Assembly: GCF_900112395.1 (NCBI RefSeq)
Contig: NZ_FOLN01000001.1
Span: forward strand, 310,001 to 374,000
Source of the DNA: Algibacter lectus
Lineage (GTDB): Bacteria; Bacteroidota; Bacteroidia; Flavobacteriales; Flavobacteriaceae
Length of the DNA: 64,000 bases
Reading direction: 5' to 3'
Shown here piece by piece: positions 54,203 through 63,873 of this stretch. The notes under the pieces were generated by a model. The model was not told the origin of the DNA. It did no database searches and saw nothing but the letters and a program-made list of their open reading frames with translations. Position 1 is the first letter of the stretch; each line of letters opens with the position of its first letter. The position numbers and the translations under genes were made by a program.

Positions 54203-54388
54203 TCAGTAAGTTCCAGCCTTAAAATAATCTTTCTCAAAACTAATTTTTACTACCTTAACCCTATCTAATACAAACCAAAAATCACTTTTAACTGAATTCA
54301 TTTTGTCTTCCAATCTTTCATATCGAATTCTAGGCATTGTAGTTTTCTCAATTATTATATTCTCAGCTACATCTGTAATCAAAAGCAT
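54203..54388 (-). CDS. Small hypothetical protein
   Basis: 61 aa, charged (MPRIRYERLEDKMNSVKSDFWFVLDRVKVVKISFEKD). No domain recognised. It follows the broken integrase by 25 bases on the same strand. Amino-acid makeup is protein-like, but it may be a chance frame. Confidence 0.35.
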   Translation of the reverse strand: MLLITDVAENIIIEKTTMPRIRYERLEDKMNSVKSDFWFVLDRVKVVKISFEKDYFKAGTY

Positions 54389-54413
54389 TTTAAATATTTC
54401 TAATTTAATTCTT

Positions 54414-54706
54414 ATTTCAGCTTATCAATCTTATTCATTAGTAGCTGCATATCCTTGCTTACTTTTCTTTCTACTATTCTTGCATAGATTCGAGTAGATG
54501 CAATTTTTGAATTCCCTAATAATTTAGAAACAATCTGTCTCTATGGGAACATCATTGCTAGATTTACAGTGATAGCTCAGGTGTGTCTAGTCATATAAAA
54601 AGTAAAATTCTTTTTTAAATCAACTTGCTTGTGCAATCCCTTGTGCAATCCCTTTGAGATAAAAATTTACTTTTTCATTTGTAATTACGGGAAACAATGT
54701 TTCAGT
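54414..54706 (-). pseudogene. Broken tyrosine integrase (C-terminal part)
   Basis: The minus strand reads KIASTRIYARIVERKVSKDMQLLMNKIDKLK to a TAA at 54414-54416, parallel to the end of the intact integrase (IATTQIYAKVIERKVSEDM). Further upstream, frameshifts and a 12-bp tandem duplication (TTGTGCAATCCC twice) break the frame. Nucleotide similarity to 40420-40640 is easy to see. It marks the decayed end of a second element. Confidence 0.75.
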
Positions 54707-54708
54707 AA

Positions 54709-55143
54709 TTTGTAAAAGGCTACGATAAAACTTTTGAAGTTAAAACACACGAACGTATAAAGCTAAATAAGCCATTATTTAGATTCGAATTAGAAATCTA
54801 CACGCGGAATTTAAACAAGCGTAAAAATCCAATCGGAATCTACACGGTTAAAGATTTAATTGATAAGGCTAAATATCAAATGTTAGCAAATGAGTTATTG
54901 AGTAAGTATGATAAAATAGAAAAACAACAAAATATTCCATTATCACAGCTTAATAACAAAGAAAAAGAAGTGTTAGCATTATTTCAAAATTAAGACATAT
55001 TGCAACAGTATAAAATAGACCATTCTGAAACATACGGTAATCGTAGAAAAGTGTATAATAATTTTAAAAAACGTTATAATAATAAATATCTCACACACGT
55101 AAAAGAGCAGTTAAAAACAAGTTTAAAACACACGCTATTTTAG
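54709..55143 (+). pseudogene. Remnant of a replication-protein-like gene
   Basis: Frame from 54709 has TAA at 54991-54993 and TAG at 55141-55143. Translation includes YDKTFEVKTHERIKLNK, LFRFELEIYTRNLNKRKNP, IYTVKDLIDKAKYQML and, after the stop, SETYGNRRKVYNNFKKRYNNKYL. The RFELE-type strand and the tail look like phage or plasmid replication initiators. No start codon remains; the beginning abuts the broken integrase, so two decayed fragments are fused here. Confidence 0.55.
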
Positions 55144-55247
55144 TACTTGTAATATAACATAAAACAGGGGTAAAAAGTAAATGAGGAAATCCTTATTATT
55201 TAACCAATATATATTTATATTTTTAACGATTAAAGACAAAACTATCA

Positions 55248-57341
55248 ATGAGCCAAAATATATTACAATACGAATCTAAAGTATGGTCTACTGCCGACCT
55301 TTTAATTGGTGCAGGAATAAAACAATCAGACTTTCCAAAATATATGATGCCTTACTTTGCAATGATAATGTTGGAAAGTAGATTGGTACGTCATTACAAA
55401 GAATTATTAAAAGACTTTGGAGTAGATTCTATTGATGATATAGAAAATATTAACGATTTCTTAGAAGAGTTTAAAGATTATAACATTGGTTATAACGAAG
55501 TTGTAATTAAGCAACACAAAACATTAGCAGATATCTGTAAGAATGATAAAACATTCGATAACGATTTTGATACCTACCTAAAGGCATTCGACCCAGAAAC
55601 AAAAGAATTATTGGGTGTAGATAGAGGAAATACAGAAGAAAAGTATTTAGATATTTCAGGATTAAGCGGACAATTACGTAAAAAGAACATTCTTTTTGAT
55701 ACCGTTAAAAAATGGAGTGAAATAGACTTAACACCGTTCAATAACTCTGACATAACCACTTTAGAAGAACATATAAAACGTAAATGGGCTGATATATCTG
55801 CGGAAACTGCTGGAGAGCAATACACGCCTGACGATATTATAGCTTTAATTACTGAAATTATCTTATCTAAAATTGAAGATAACGGAGAGTTTTTGACCAT
55901 TTACGACCCAACGTGTGGTGGTGGAAACTTACTTTTTGGAGTAGAAGATATTATTCAAAAAAGTTATAACAGACCTACAAAAACCTACGGTGAGGATTGG
56001 AGTGATAGCTTATACGCATTAGCCAAAATTGAAAGTCGTTTTCGTACAGATTCAGATATTCGTTATGGTAATACATTAACTAATATTTCATTTATAGAAA
56101 AACAATTCGATGTTATTGTAGCAAATCCACCTTATGGTGTAGATTGGAAAGGCTATAAAAAAGATATTGAAAATGATACTACAGAGCGTTTCCACGCTTT
56201 ACCATCAATTTCAGACGGACAATTTTTATTCACACAGCACATTTTATCGCAATTAGATGCTAAAGGCTTATCGGTTGTAGTGCATAACGGTTCTACCTTA
56301 TTTAGTGGTGATGCAGGAAGCGGTGAAAGTAATATTAGAAAATATTTCTTTGATAATGATTGGGTAGAAGCGATTATACAAATGCCTACCGATGAATTTT
56401 TCAATACAGGTATTTATACCTATTTATGGATTTTCAACAAGAACAAAGCAGCAGCACGTAAAGACAAAGTGATCTTAATTAATGGTAGTGATTTTTACGA
56501 GCCTTTAAAGAAAAGTAAAGGGAAGAAGCGTAAAGAAATGACACCTGTTAAAAGAGAAACAATTATTGAAGCTCTAACCAATTTTGAAGATACCGACTAT
56601 GCGAAGGTATTTGATAAATGGCATTTCTATTTTAACAAACAAGCCATAATGTTAACCAATGTCGATGAAGATGGAAAGACATTTGAAAGCAAATTACCTG
56701 TTAAGAAAAATAAGGAAGGAGAAGAAATTAGAGCAAAATCTATAAAACTAAATCCTACTAAAATAACGCAAGTTATAGAAGAGGAAACCATAGTAATAAC
56801 AGACTTTGAAATTAAAACCTTTGATGCTAAAAAACACAATTCTTTATTAGCTTATTTTAATGATGAGTTAAAACCTTTAATAGCTAATTTAGACTATAAA
56901 GAAGCAGATTTAAAAGTAACTACAGCCAAAACGAGTTATTATTTTGATTCTGATAAGGAAACTATCATAGAAGAAACTAAAGACAGTAAAACAGCCTTAG
57001 GCTGTGGTAAAATAGTAATTAAAGCATCTTATAAAAAAACGACTAAAACTAAAGAAGCATCTATTGTAATTACAACAGAGTTAACACCACATTACGAGAA
57101 AGATTACGAGATAATACCATACGCATCAAACGAGGAAGACAACCAACAAAATATTGCCGATTTTATGGCAAAGTACATTACCAAACCGTTTAGATATATA
57201 GAAAACACTATTGGTGTAGAAATTAACTTTAATAAGGTGTTCTATAAACCAGAGGAGTTACGTTCTTTAATTGAAATTACTACCGATTTACAAACCTTGG
57301 AAGATGATTTATCTAACCTTGAAAAAGAATTAACAATTTAA
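55248..57341 (+). CDS. hsdM: Type I restriction-modification methyltransferase subunit
   Basis: 697 aa. HsdM_N-like helical region (about 1-190), SAM-binding motif I DPTCGGGNLL (220-229) and catalytic NPPY (293-296). It methylates adenine in the target recognised by HsdS. The C-terminal third (about 440-697) is longer than in classic HsdM and Lys/Glu-rich. TAATG overlap couples it to hsdS at 57341. The operon lies on the flank of the accreted elements, typical for defence islands. Confidence 0.95.
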   Translation: MSQNILQYESKVWSTADLLIGAGIKQSDFPKYMMPYFAMIMLESRLVRHYKELLKDFGVDSIDDIENINDFLEEFKDYNIGYNEVVIKQHKTLADICKNDKTFDNDFDTYLKAFDPETKELLGVDRGNTEEKYLDISGLSGQLRKKNILFDTVKKWSEIDLTPFNNSDITTLEEHIKRKWADISAETAGEQYTPDDIIALITEIILSKIEDNGEFLTIYDPTCGGGNLLFGVEDIIQKSYNRPTKTYGEDWSDSLYALAKIESRFRTDSDIRYGNTLTNISFIEKQFDVIVANPPYGVDWKGYKKDIENDTTERFHALPSISDGQFLFTQHILSQLDAKGLSVVVHNGSTLFSGDAGSGESNIRKYFFDNDWVEAIIQMPTDEFFNTGIYTYLWIFNKNKAAARKDKVILINGSDFYEPLKKSKGKKRKEMTPVKRETIIEALTNFEDTDYAKVFDKWHFYFNKQAIMLTNVDEDGKTFESKLPVKKNKEGEEIRAKSIKLNPTKITQVIEEETIVITDFEIKTFDAKKHNSLLAYFNDELKPLIANLDYKEADLKVTTAKTSYYFDSDKETIIEETKDSKTALGCGKIVIKASYKKTTKTKEASIVITTELTPHYEKDYEIIPYASNEEDNQQNIADFMAKYITKPFRYIENTIGVEINFNKVFYKPEELRSLIEITTDLQTLEDDLSNLEKELTI

Positions 57342-58645
57342 TGGAAAAGTATAACGAGTATAAAGATTCTGGTATTGAATGGTTGGGCGAGATTCCTGAA
57401 CATTGGGAAGTTAAAAGAATAAAGGATTGTGCATCAAAAGTAAAGACAGGTACAACACCATCATCAAAAGATGGTGATTACTTTTCAGAAGGTACTGAAA
57501 ATTGGTTCACACCTGTAGATATTAAAAATAATGTAATAAACTTTTCTTCAAGAAAAGTTATAAAAAAATCATTTACTGATAATCAAATAAGTCTATTTGA
57601 TGAACATTCAATTTATTTAATTGGTATTGGGGGTACTCTAGGGAATGTAGCTATTTCTACAGCAAAATCAAGTTGTAATCAACAAATAAATGTAATCACA
57701 TTTAGTAAAGATAACATTGATTCAAAATTTAGTTTTTATCAATTAATTGTAGTAGGTAATACATTGTTAGGTTGGTGTAATTACACAACTATGCCAATTT
57801 TCACTCAAACAGCCACTAAACAATTAGAGTTAGCGCTACCGCCTCTAAGAGAACAAACCCAAATAGCTGATTTTTTAGATGTAAAAACTACAGCAATAGA
57901 TAAAAAAGTAAAACTATTACAGCAAAAAGTAAAACTCTATAAAGCCTACCGCAAGAACCTAATTAATGAAGCCATTACAAAAGGGTTGGATAAAACCGTA
58001 AATTTAAAAGATAGTGGTATTGATTGGTTAGGTGTAATCCCAAAGCATTGGGAGGTAAAAAGATTAAAAGATGTTGGTAAAGCAATTATAGGTATTGTTT
58101 ATTCTCCATCTGATATTGTTAATGAAAAGGAAGGTATTTTAGTTCTACGGTCTTCAAATATTCAAAATGATAAACCAAGCTTCTTGAATAATGTTTATGT
58201 TAATAAAGAGATACCTAATCATCATTTAACAAAAGTTGGTGATATTTTAATTTGTTCAAGAAATGGTAGTAGAAGGTTGATAGGGAAAAACATAGTTATA
58301 GATGATAAAACGAAAGATTATACTTTCGGTGCGTTTATGACAATTTTAAGGTCTAAAAACTATCGATTTTTATCATATTTTTTTAAATCAATTTTATTTG
58401 ACTTTCAATCTGGTGTTTTTATGACATCAACTATAAATCAGCTAACTGTTAGTACATTAAATAAGTTGTATTTTGCTTTTCCACCAATAGAGGAACAAAT
58501 ACAAATAGCAGATTATTTAGATACTAAAATAACTTCAATTGATAAGATTGTAAAAAACATAGAAACTCAAATTACCACTTTAAAAGAGTTGCGCAAAACA
58601 CTAATAAACGAGGTAGTAACAGGTAAAGTAAAAGTAAGCGCATAA
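57341..58645 (+). CDS. hsdS: Type I restriction-modification specificity subunit
   Basis: 434 aa with two target-recognition domains, each starting with the same motif (KDSGIEWLGEIPEHWEVKRIKD at 6; KDSGIDWLGVIPKHWEVKRLKD at ~224). Conserved coiled-coil spacers follow each (PPLREQTQIADFLD, PPIEEQIQIADYLD). It reads the bipartite DNA target for HsdM and HsdR. The near-identical repeat ends allow domain swapping by recombination. Starts on the hsdM stop. Confidence 0.95.
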   Translation: MEKYNEYKDSGIEWLGEIPEHWEVKRIKDCASKVKTGTTPSSKDGDYFSEGTENWFTPVDIKNNVINFSSRKVIKKSFTDNQISLFDEHSIYLIGIGGTLGNVAISTAKSSCNQQINVITFSKDNIDSKFSFYQLIVVGNTLLGWCNYTTMPIFTQTATKQLELALPPLREQTQIADFLDVKTTAIDKKVKLLQQKVKLYKAYRKNLINEAITKGLDKTVNLKDSGIDWLGVIPKHWEVKRLKDVGKAIIGIVYSPSDIVNEKEGILVLRSSNIQNDKPSFLNNVYVNKEIPNHHLTKVGDILICSRNGSRRLIGKNIVIDDKTKDYTFGAFMTILRSKNYRFLSYFFKSILFDFQSGVFMTSTINQLTVSTLNKLYFAFPPIEEQIQIADYLDTKITSIDKIVKNIETQITTLKELRKTLINEVVTGKVKVSA

Positions 58646-58647
58646 TT

Positions 58648-61600
58648 ATGGATGAACTAATACTACAAGACAAATACTTAATGAACTTCTTTACCAATCG
58701 TACAGATGGGTTGCAATACAAAGAAGTAAAAGCAAATACAGTATCTAAATTACATTTTGTAGTAGAAGATTTAAAATACTTTATTAGCGAGACAACACTA
58801 AATAAAACTGCCTATCGTAAGCTCTTAAAAAAGTTTGATAATAACGAAAAGCAATTATTGCAAGAGTTTCAAGAAGAATTAAACGAGCGTATTGGTAAGT
58901 CTAAAAATATGGCTTTGTTTATTGGTAGTAATCAATCCATCACGTTTAAAGGCGTTAAAATCAACTTGTTTTATCCAAGTGGCAGTATTACACACGGAGA
59001 TACATTATTTAACGAGAATCAATTTTCAGTAGTACAAGAATTACCATACATATACAAACATAAAGGTAAAACACAATTTAGTTTTCGTCCAGATATTACC
59101 TTTTTCTTAAACGGTATATTTTTAGGCTATTCAGAATTAAAATCAAATTACAACAACCAAAGCGCACATAAAGACGGAAAGATTAAAATTGCTAATGATT
59201 ATCAAAAAGCAGTAACTAACTATTTAGATATTGCAGAAGGTAATGATGTCTCTCAAACAATCCGTAAAGACTTTTTAAAGATATTTGAAAAAGCTATACA
59301 TATTACTACAACTGATGTACAGGACACATTTATAATTAGAAATATTTCAAATCAGTTTGATGAAATTAAATCTAAAGTTGAAGATAATTCGTTTGATTTT
59401 GATAAGTACAAAGCAAATGTAAATGATGGGTTAAAATCTTATCCTTTAACTAATCCAGAAGCTAATAAACAACAACGTTTTGAAGAAGTATTTAAAGCCT
59501 TGTACGGTAAAAAAATGATAGAGCGAGAAATACTCTATTATAATTTTATTGAACGTGAATTAGTAAAAGAAGATAAAGGAAAACAAAAAGGATATAAGCA
59601 TAATGATGGTAGATTAATAGCACCAAGACCAAAACAAAAGTTTGGAGCAGATAAAATCATCAATAAGATAGATGAATTTTTAGAACACGAAGATGAGCCA
59701 GATTACTTCATAAATAAACTACGTCAGCAACTAACCGAAAAAGGCTTAGGAGCTACTCAGATTGAAGAATTAATTACTAAAAGGCAGAAGTATCAAAATA
59801 ATAAAAACGTCTATTCTTTACTCTTACAATACGCAGCTGGTTTTGGTAAAAGTAATATTATAGGTTGGTCTTCTTTAATGTTGAAAGATTTACGAAAGAA
59901 TGATGAGTTTGTCTATGATAAGATAATGTTGGTTGTAGATAGAGTACAGTTAAGAGACCAATTAGATAGTAAAATGTATAATATGAACATTGCAAATAGT
60001 ATGTTCATAGAAGCCAATAGTAAAAAATCATTTTTAGAAGCTTTAAACACAGATAAACGTATTGTAGTAGTCAATCTTCAAAAATTTAATTCAATAAGAG
60101 AGTTTTTAGATGATGAGGTAGTACAAAAATTATCATCTATGCGTATTGCTTTTTTAATTGACGAAATACACCGTTCTAATAGTGGTCAACAACACGAAGA
60201 AATGGTGTCATTATTTGATGAATTACAAAATAGTTTCGATTCTAATAAAGAGTATAAAAAAACATACAATAAGAAAAACTTAATAATAGGTTTTACAGCA
60301 ACACCAAGCGATGTAACATTAGCACGCTTTGGCGAGTATAACAAATATGCAGAAGCCGAAAAAATATGGGTTCCGTTTGATAGTTATACAATGAAAGAAG
60401 CTATTGAAGATGGTTATATTTTAAATCCAATAAAAGGGATTGTTCCTGTATCTGCTAAAATGTATTTTGAAAAACCAGAGGATGCAACAGAAGGTTTTGA
60501 AGGAGATACTGGCTATTATCAAGAAATGCCAAATAATCCTGATGCTGGAGTTGATGCTAATGGAAAAAAATACAGAATTAGTAAAAAGAAAATATACGAA
60601 GATGAAGAGCGTATAGAAGCAATATCAAAGTTTGTAGCAAAACGATTAGTTTCGGCAGTATATCATAATATTAGAGGTACAGCGAAAGCAATGTTTGCAG
60701 CATCTTCAATTAAGGCAGCTATTAAATATCGCAAATACATACAGCAATATTATAACGAATTAGTTTCAGAAAAGAAACACGAACGTTTTAAAGATGCACC
60801 TATCTATATTGTATATAGTTCAGATGGTCAGAAATATGAAAGCGCAACAACCTTAAACGGTGGTTTATCAGAAGCCAAAGTATTACAGAATTTTGCACTT
60901 AAAAAGAATGGTTTAGTAATAGTAGTAGATAAATTACAAACAGGTTTTGATGAACCTAAATTACATACCTTATTTTTAGATAAAGAGATTAGAGGTATAA
61001 ATGCCATACAAACTATTTCAAGAGTTAACCGTACAGCAGGAAAATATAAAAAGGATTGTAAGATTATTGACCTATCATATAAAAATGTAAACGTTAATAA
61101 TATAAAACAAGCATTCGAGCATTTTAGTAATGTTGTAGTAAGTGATTTTGATCCTTTAGGGCAAGAGCAATTATTACAAGAGATTTACCAAAATCTAAAT
61201 CAAGTAGATATTTTTAAATCACATTTTAAACTGTTTAAAGCATATCAATTAAGCGATAAAAAAGATATATCTACAATTCTTAATTTTGAAAGTGCAGTAA
61301 CAGAATTAGTAAGAACGCAACCAGAAGAAGCTAAAAAGTTAAAACAAAGTATCAATAAGTATTTTAAAATATTAAACTTAATAGCATTTGTTATAGAGAT
61401 AGATGATAAATACAGCGAAGAGAATTTTACAGAGTTCTGGTATAGGTTTAGTGTATTATACAATTCATTAACAGGTACAACAGAGTTAATAGATGATGTT
61501 GAGGTATATTTTGATAATAGAATAGGGATTGTAGCACCACCTGAAGAAGTTGAAAAACCAAAAGGAAATAAAGATAATTCTGAACCATCAGGCAAACCAA

Positions 61601-61917
61601 GTAAACAATACAAATTCGATATATTAGCAGTAATAGAGAAGCGTAATGAAGAAGAAGAGGAAATAGAAGCTTTAATATTAGACTTTCAAAATAAGATAGA
61701 AGCATTTTTTGAGTATGTAAACAAAGAAGGTACAAGAGTCGTTGCTAAAATAAAAAGCACTAAAACAGCTTTTGATGAAGATGAAATTTATAAAGACTTC
61801 GAAATCATTTATAAAAAATACATAAGAAGAAATCGTAAAACATTAGGGCTATTCTTCATTAAAGAAACCGAAGACATAGTTAATCAATTATGCGATGATT
61901 TTGAAAAAACAATTTAA
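58648..61917 (+). CDS. hsdR: Type I restriction-modification restriction subunit
   Basis: 1089 aa. N-terminal PD-(D/E)xK nuclease (Asp149 in RPD, Glu163 and Lys165 in YSELK), SF2 helicase core: Walker A AAGFGKSN, DEIH box in LIDEIHRSN, FTATPS, and motif VI TISRVNRT. Translocates and cuts unmethylated foreign DNA. The C-terminus is helical and Lys/Glu-rich. Follows hsdS by 2 bases. All key residues are intact. Confidence 0.95.
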   Translation: MDELILQDKYLMNFFTNRTDGLQYKEVKANTVSKLHFVVEDLKYFISETTLNKTAYRKLLKKFDNNEKQLLQEFQEELNERIGKSKNMALFIGSNQSITFKGVKINLFYPSGSITHGDTLFNENQFSVVQELPYIYKHKGKTQFSFRPDITFFLNGIFLGYSELKSNYNNQSAHKDGKIKIANDYQKAVTNYLDIAEGNDVSQTIRKDFLKIFEKAIHITTTDVQDTFIIRNISNQFDEIKSKVEDNSFDFDKYKANVNDGLKSYPLTNPEANKQQRFEEVFKALYGKKMIEREILYYNFIERELVKEDKGKQKGYKHNDGRLIAPRPKQKFGADKIINKIDEFLEHEDEPDYFINKLRQQLTEKGLGATQIEELITKRQKYQNNKNVYSLLLQYAAGFGKSNIIGWSSLMLKDLRKNDEFVYDKIMLVVDRVQLRDQLDSKMYNMNIANSMFIEANSKKSFLEALNTDKRIVVVNLQKFNSIREFLDDEVVQKLSSMRIAFLIDEIHRSNSGQQHEEMVSLFDELQNSFDSNKEYKKTYNKKNLIIGFTATPSDVTLARFGEYNKYAEAEKIWVPFDSYTMKEAIEDGYILNPIKGIVPVSAKMYFEKPEDATEGFEGDTGYYQEMPNNPDAGVDANGKKYRISKKKIYEDEERIEAISKFVAKRLVSAVYHNIRGTAKAMFAASSIKAAIKYRKYIQQYYNELVSEKKHERFKDAPIYIVYSSDGQKYESATTLNGGLSEAKVLQNFALKKNGLVIVVDKLQTGFDEPKLHTLFLDKEIRGINAIQTISRVNRTAGKYKKDCKIIDLSYKNVNVNNIKQAFEHFSNVVVSDFDPLGQEQLLQEIYQNLNQVDIFKSHFKLFKAYQLSDKKDISTILNFESAVTELVRTQPEEAKKLKQSINKYFKILNLIAFVIEIDDKYSEENFTEFWYRFSVLYNSLTGTTELIDDVEVYFDNRIGIVAPPEEVEKPKGNKDNSEPSGKPSKQYKFDILAVIEKRNEEEEEIEALILDFQNKIEAFFEYVNKEGTRVVAKIKSTKTAFDEDEIYKDFEIIYKKYIRRNRKTLGLFFIKETEDIVNQLCDDFEKTI

Positions 61918-61994
61918 AATATAATAGTTTATTTGGTGTTCATTTAAAAAAAATGAATACCTCGTTGTAAATAGGCATCCATTTTTACAACATA

Positions 61995-62429
61995 ATGAAA
62001 ACTACAGTATTTGACATAGTAAAATATATTCTTTCTCAAACGGGGTATATTTCTGCAGTGAAGCTACAAAAGCTTGTTTACTATTCTCAAGCGTGGTCTT
62101 TAGTGTGGGATGATAAACCTTTGTTTGATTCTAAAATAGAAGCGTGGGTTGATGGTCCTGTAGTTCCAGATTTATATCAAGAACATAAAGGTAAATTTAC
62201 CGTTTCTATAGATGATTTTAATGGAGATGTATCTAATTTATCTTCTGATAATATTTCGACAATAGATGAGGTTTTAAAGGCTTATTCTGATAAAAATGCT
62301 CAATGGCTTTCTGATTTAACTCATATGGAAGATCCTTGGTTAAATGCAAGAAAAGGTCTTTTAGGTTCTCAACGTGGAAATAATGAAATCACTCTAGATT
62401 CAATGGGTGAATATTATTCATCTCTATAA
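61995..62429 (+). CDS. Panacea/SocA-like (DUF4065) protein
   Basis: 144 aa. FDIVKYILSQTGYISAVKLQKLVYYSQAWSLVWDDKPLFDSKIEAWVDGPVVPDLYQEHKG matches the Panacea/SocA fold start and middle closely. Panacea proteins act as antitoxins or proteolytic adaptors, usually beside a toxin gene. Here the neighbours are hsdR (77 bases upstream) and an unrelated minus-strand gene, so the toxin is missing or it serves the restriction system. Confidence 0.85.
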   Translation: MKTTVFDIVKYILSQTGYISAVKLQKLVYYSQAWSLVWDDKPLFDSKIEAWVDGPVVPDLYQEHKGKFTVSIDDFNGDVSNLSSDNISTIDEVLKAYSDKNAQWLSDLTHMEDPWLNARKGLLGSQRGNNEITLDSMGEYYSSL

Positions 62430-62519
62430 TTTAAATTTTCTAAATGGGTTCTGTAAAACGCGAAGTTAAATTTGCTAAACAACCTAGTATGAAACACGGC
62501 TTAAGTTAGCTGTAGTTTT

Positions 62520-63359
62520 CTATTCTATTTCATACAGATAAATTCCTCCAGAATTAGCACTTAAAAGCTTTTGATTTTTAAAAATAAATCGTTGCAAGTT
62601 TCCATTTTTTATATCATATTTGGCATTCTTTATTTTTATACCTTCACTGTCAATCAAAACATAATTTAATTCTTTTTCATTATTACTTTTTATAATTGTC
62701 CGAGTCATACTGTTGCTAGTTTTAAAAGAATCAAACCGTATTTTACTAAAGCCAAGTTCATCATAGGATAATGTTTTGTTTGTAATAACTTTACTATCAA
62801 TATTTATCTTATAAATTTTTAAATATTCACTTTTATCATTGTATGTGGCTGGGTGTTTACTTATAACTGTTATAATGTTATCTTGTAAATAACTATCGAT
62901 ATAATATTTAAATTTATTTGAGTTCAAAGATATATCTGAATATTTTCCTTTATTTATCATCGTTATATTTGGTAGACTACATTTAATATAGCTCCAAAAG
63001 AGAAGAATAATGTCATTTTGGGCTATGATTTTTTTTGGGTTTGGCAATATAATTTCGTCCTTTGTTCACTTGTCTTGTGATGTTTTTATTGAATAAATAA
63101 TATTAGAATGTTTCTCATCTATTTTTAAAGCCCATTTCGGATTTAAATTTTTGTCATAGTTAATTAAGTAAGCATCTGTTGAGTTTCCATCATTTAACTT
63201 TGTCTTAAATGAATATCCTGCGCAATAAATATCATCATTATGCCATTCAACTGACTCGACATATTGAATATTATCAAATACAGGTTTTGAAATAACTTTT
63301 TGGGCAAAAGATATAGATGTAAAATAAATTAATAGAATGGTTGAAATTATGTTTTTCAT
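62520..63359 (-). pseudogene. Exported hypothetical protein interrupted by in-frame TGA
   Basis: One continuous frame of 279 codons with a TGA at 63066-63068. First part: signal peptide (MKNIISTILLIYFTSISFA) and beta-rich VISKPVFDNIQYVESVEWHNDDIYCAGYSF; after the stop LPNPKKIIAQNDIILLF and further beta segments (FKYYIDSYLQDNIITVISKHP, LLSANSGGIYLYEIE). Repeated W/D-Y strands suggest a beta-propeller-like fold, not recognised. A single base change would restore it; readthrough is not excluded. Possible restart only at TTG 63047. Confidence 0.65.
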
Positions 63360-63545
63360 TAATTTTAATTGATTATTTGTTAATTACAGCTAACAATTGC
63401 ATATAAACAATTGTCTATAGCGTTAACTAAAAATCTAATATAATTTCATAATAATCAGACTAATATAAAAATAGTTAAGAGAACAACACAAAAACAATGG
63501 ACATATTAAAAAATTAGAAGTAACTGATTATTTTTATCTTTAACC

Positions 63546-63677
63546 ATGGCAAAATCAAAACTCCCAAGATGGATTAGAATTCTTCGGTATTATCTAAATT
63601 GCTTGTGGTATTATGTTTTGTTTCCATTAGGCGCCGAAGAAGACGACTTTACGAAACAATGGAAAAAGAGAACGTAA
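63546..63677 (+). CDS. Small basic hydrophobic protein, 43 aa
   Basis: MAKSKLPRWIRILRYYLN, then an aromatic helix (CLWYYVLFPLG) and a charged tail (AEEDDFTKQWKKRT). Amphipathic/membrane-active look. ATG is preceded by an AT-rich TATCTTTAA stretch. No family recognised. Confidence 0.42.
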   Translation: MAKSKLPRWIRILRYYLNCLWYYVLFPLGAEEDDFTKQWKKRT

Positions 63678-63723
63678 TCCATTCTAGCTTGTATATTTCC
63701 ACACCACCATTATACAAGAAATA

Positions 63724-63774
63724 ATGGCTAAAATTATTAATAGTATAATAATAATAATAATAGGATTGGCGTAG
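63724..63774 (+). CDS. Possible 16-aa isoleucine-rich peptide
   Basis: MAKIINSIIIIIIGLA, encoded over an (ATA)n run. Similar in type to the tiny peptides at 42893 and 43298. Could equally be a chance frame in simple repeat. Confidence 0.2.
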   Translation: MAKIINSIIIIIIGLA

Positions 63775-63873
63775 TTTTTAGGCTGCTTCTCTTCCAATAG
63801 CTTTTATCTGCAAGATAAATCTTCCTAATTAAAATCAAATAATTCTTTTCGGTCAATTAAAAGCCGAAAAAAA

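Noticed and set aside
54303-54497. 64-aa hydrophobic plus-strand frame
   Set aside because: Overlaps the integrase remnant on the opposite strand, which explains its sequence.
63845-63873. TTTTCGG/CCGAAAA inverted repeat
   Set aside because: No T-run follows on the strand of the nearby gene, so a terminator call is not supported.
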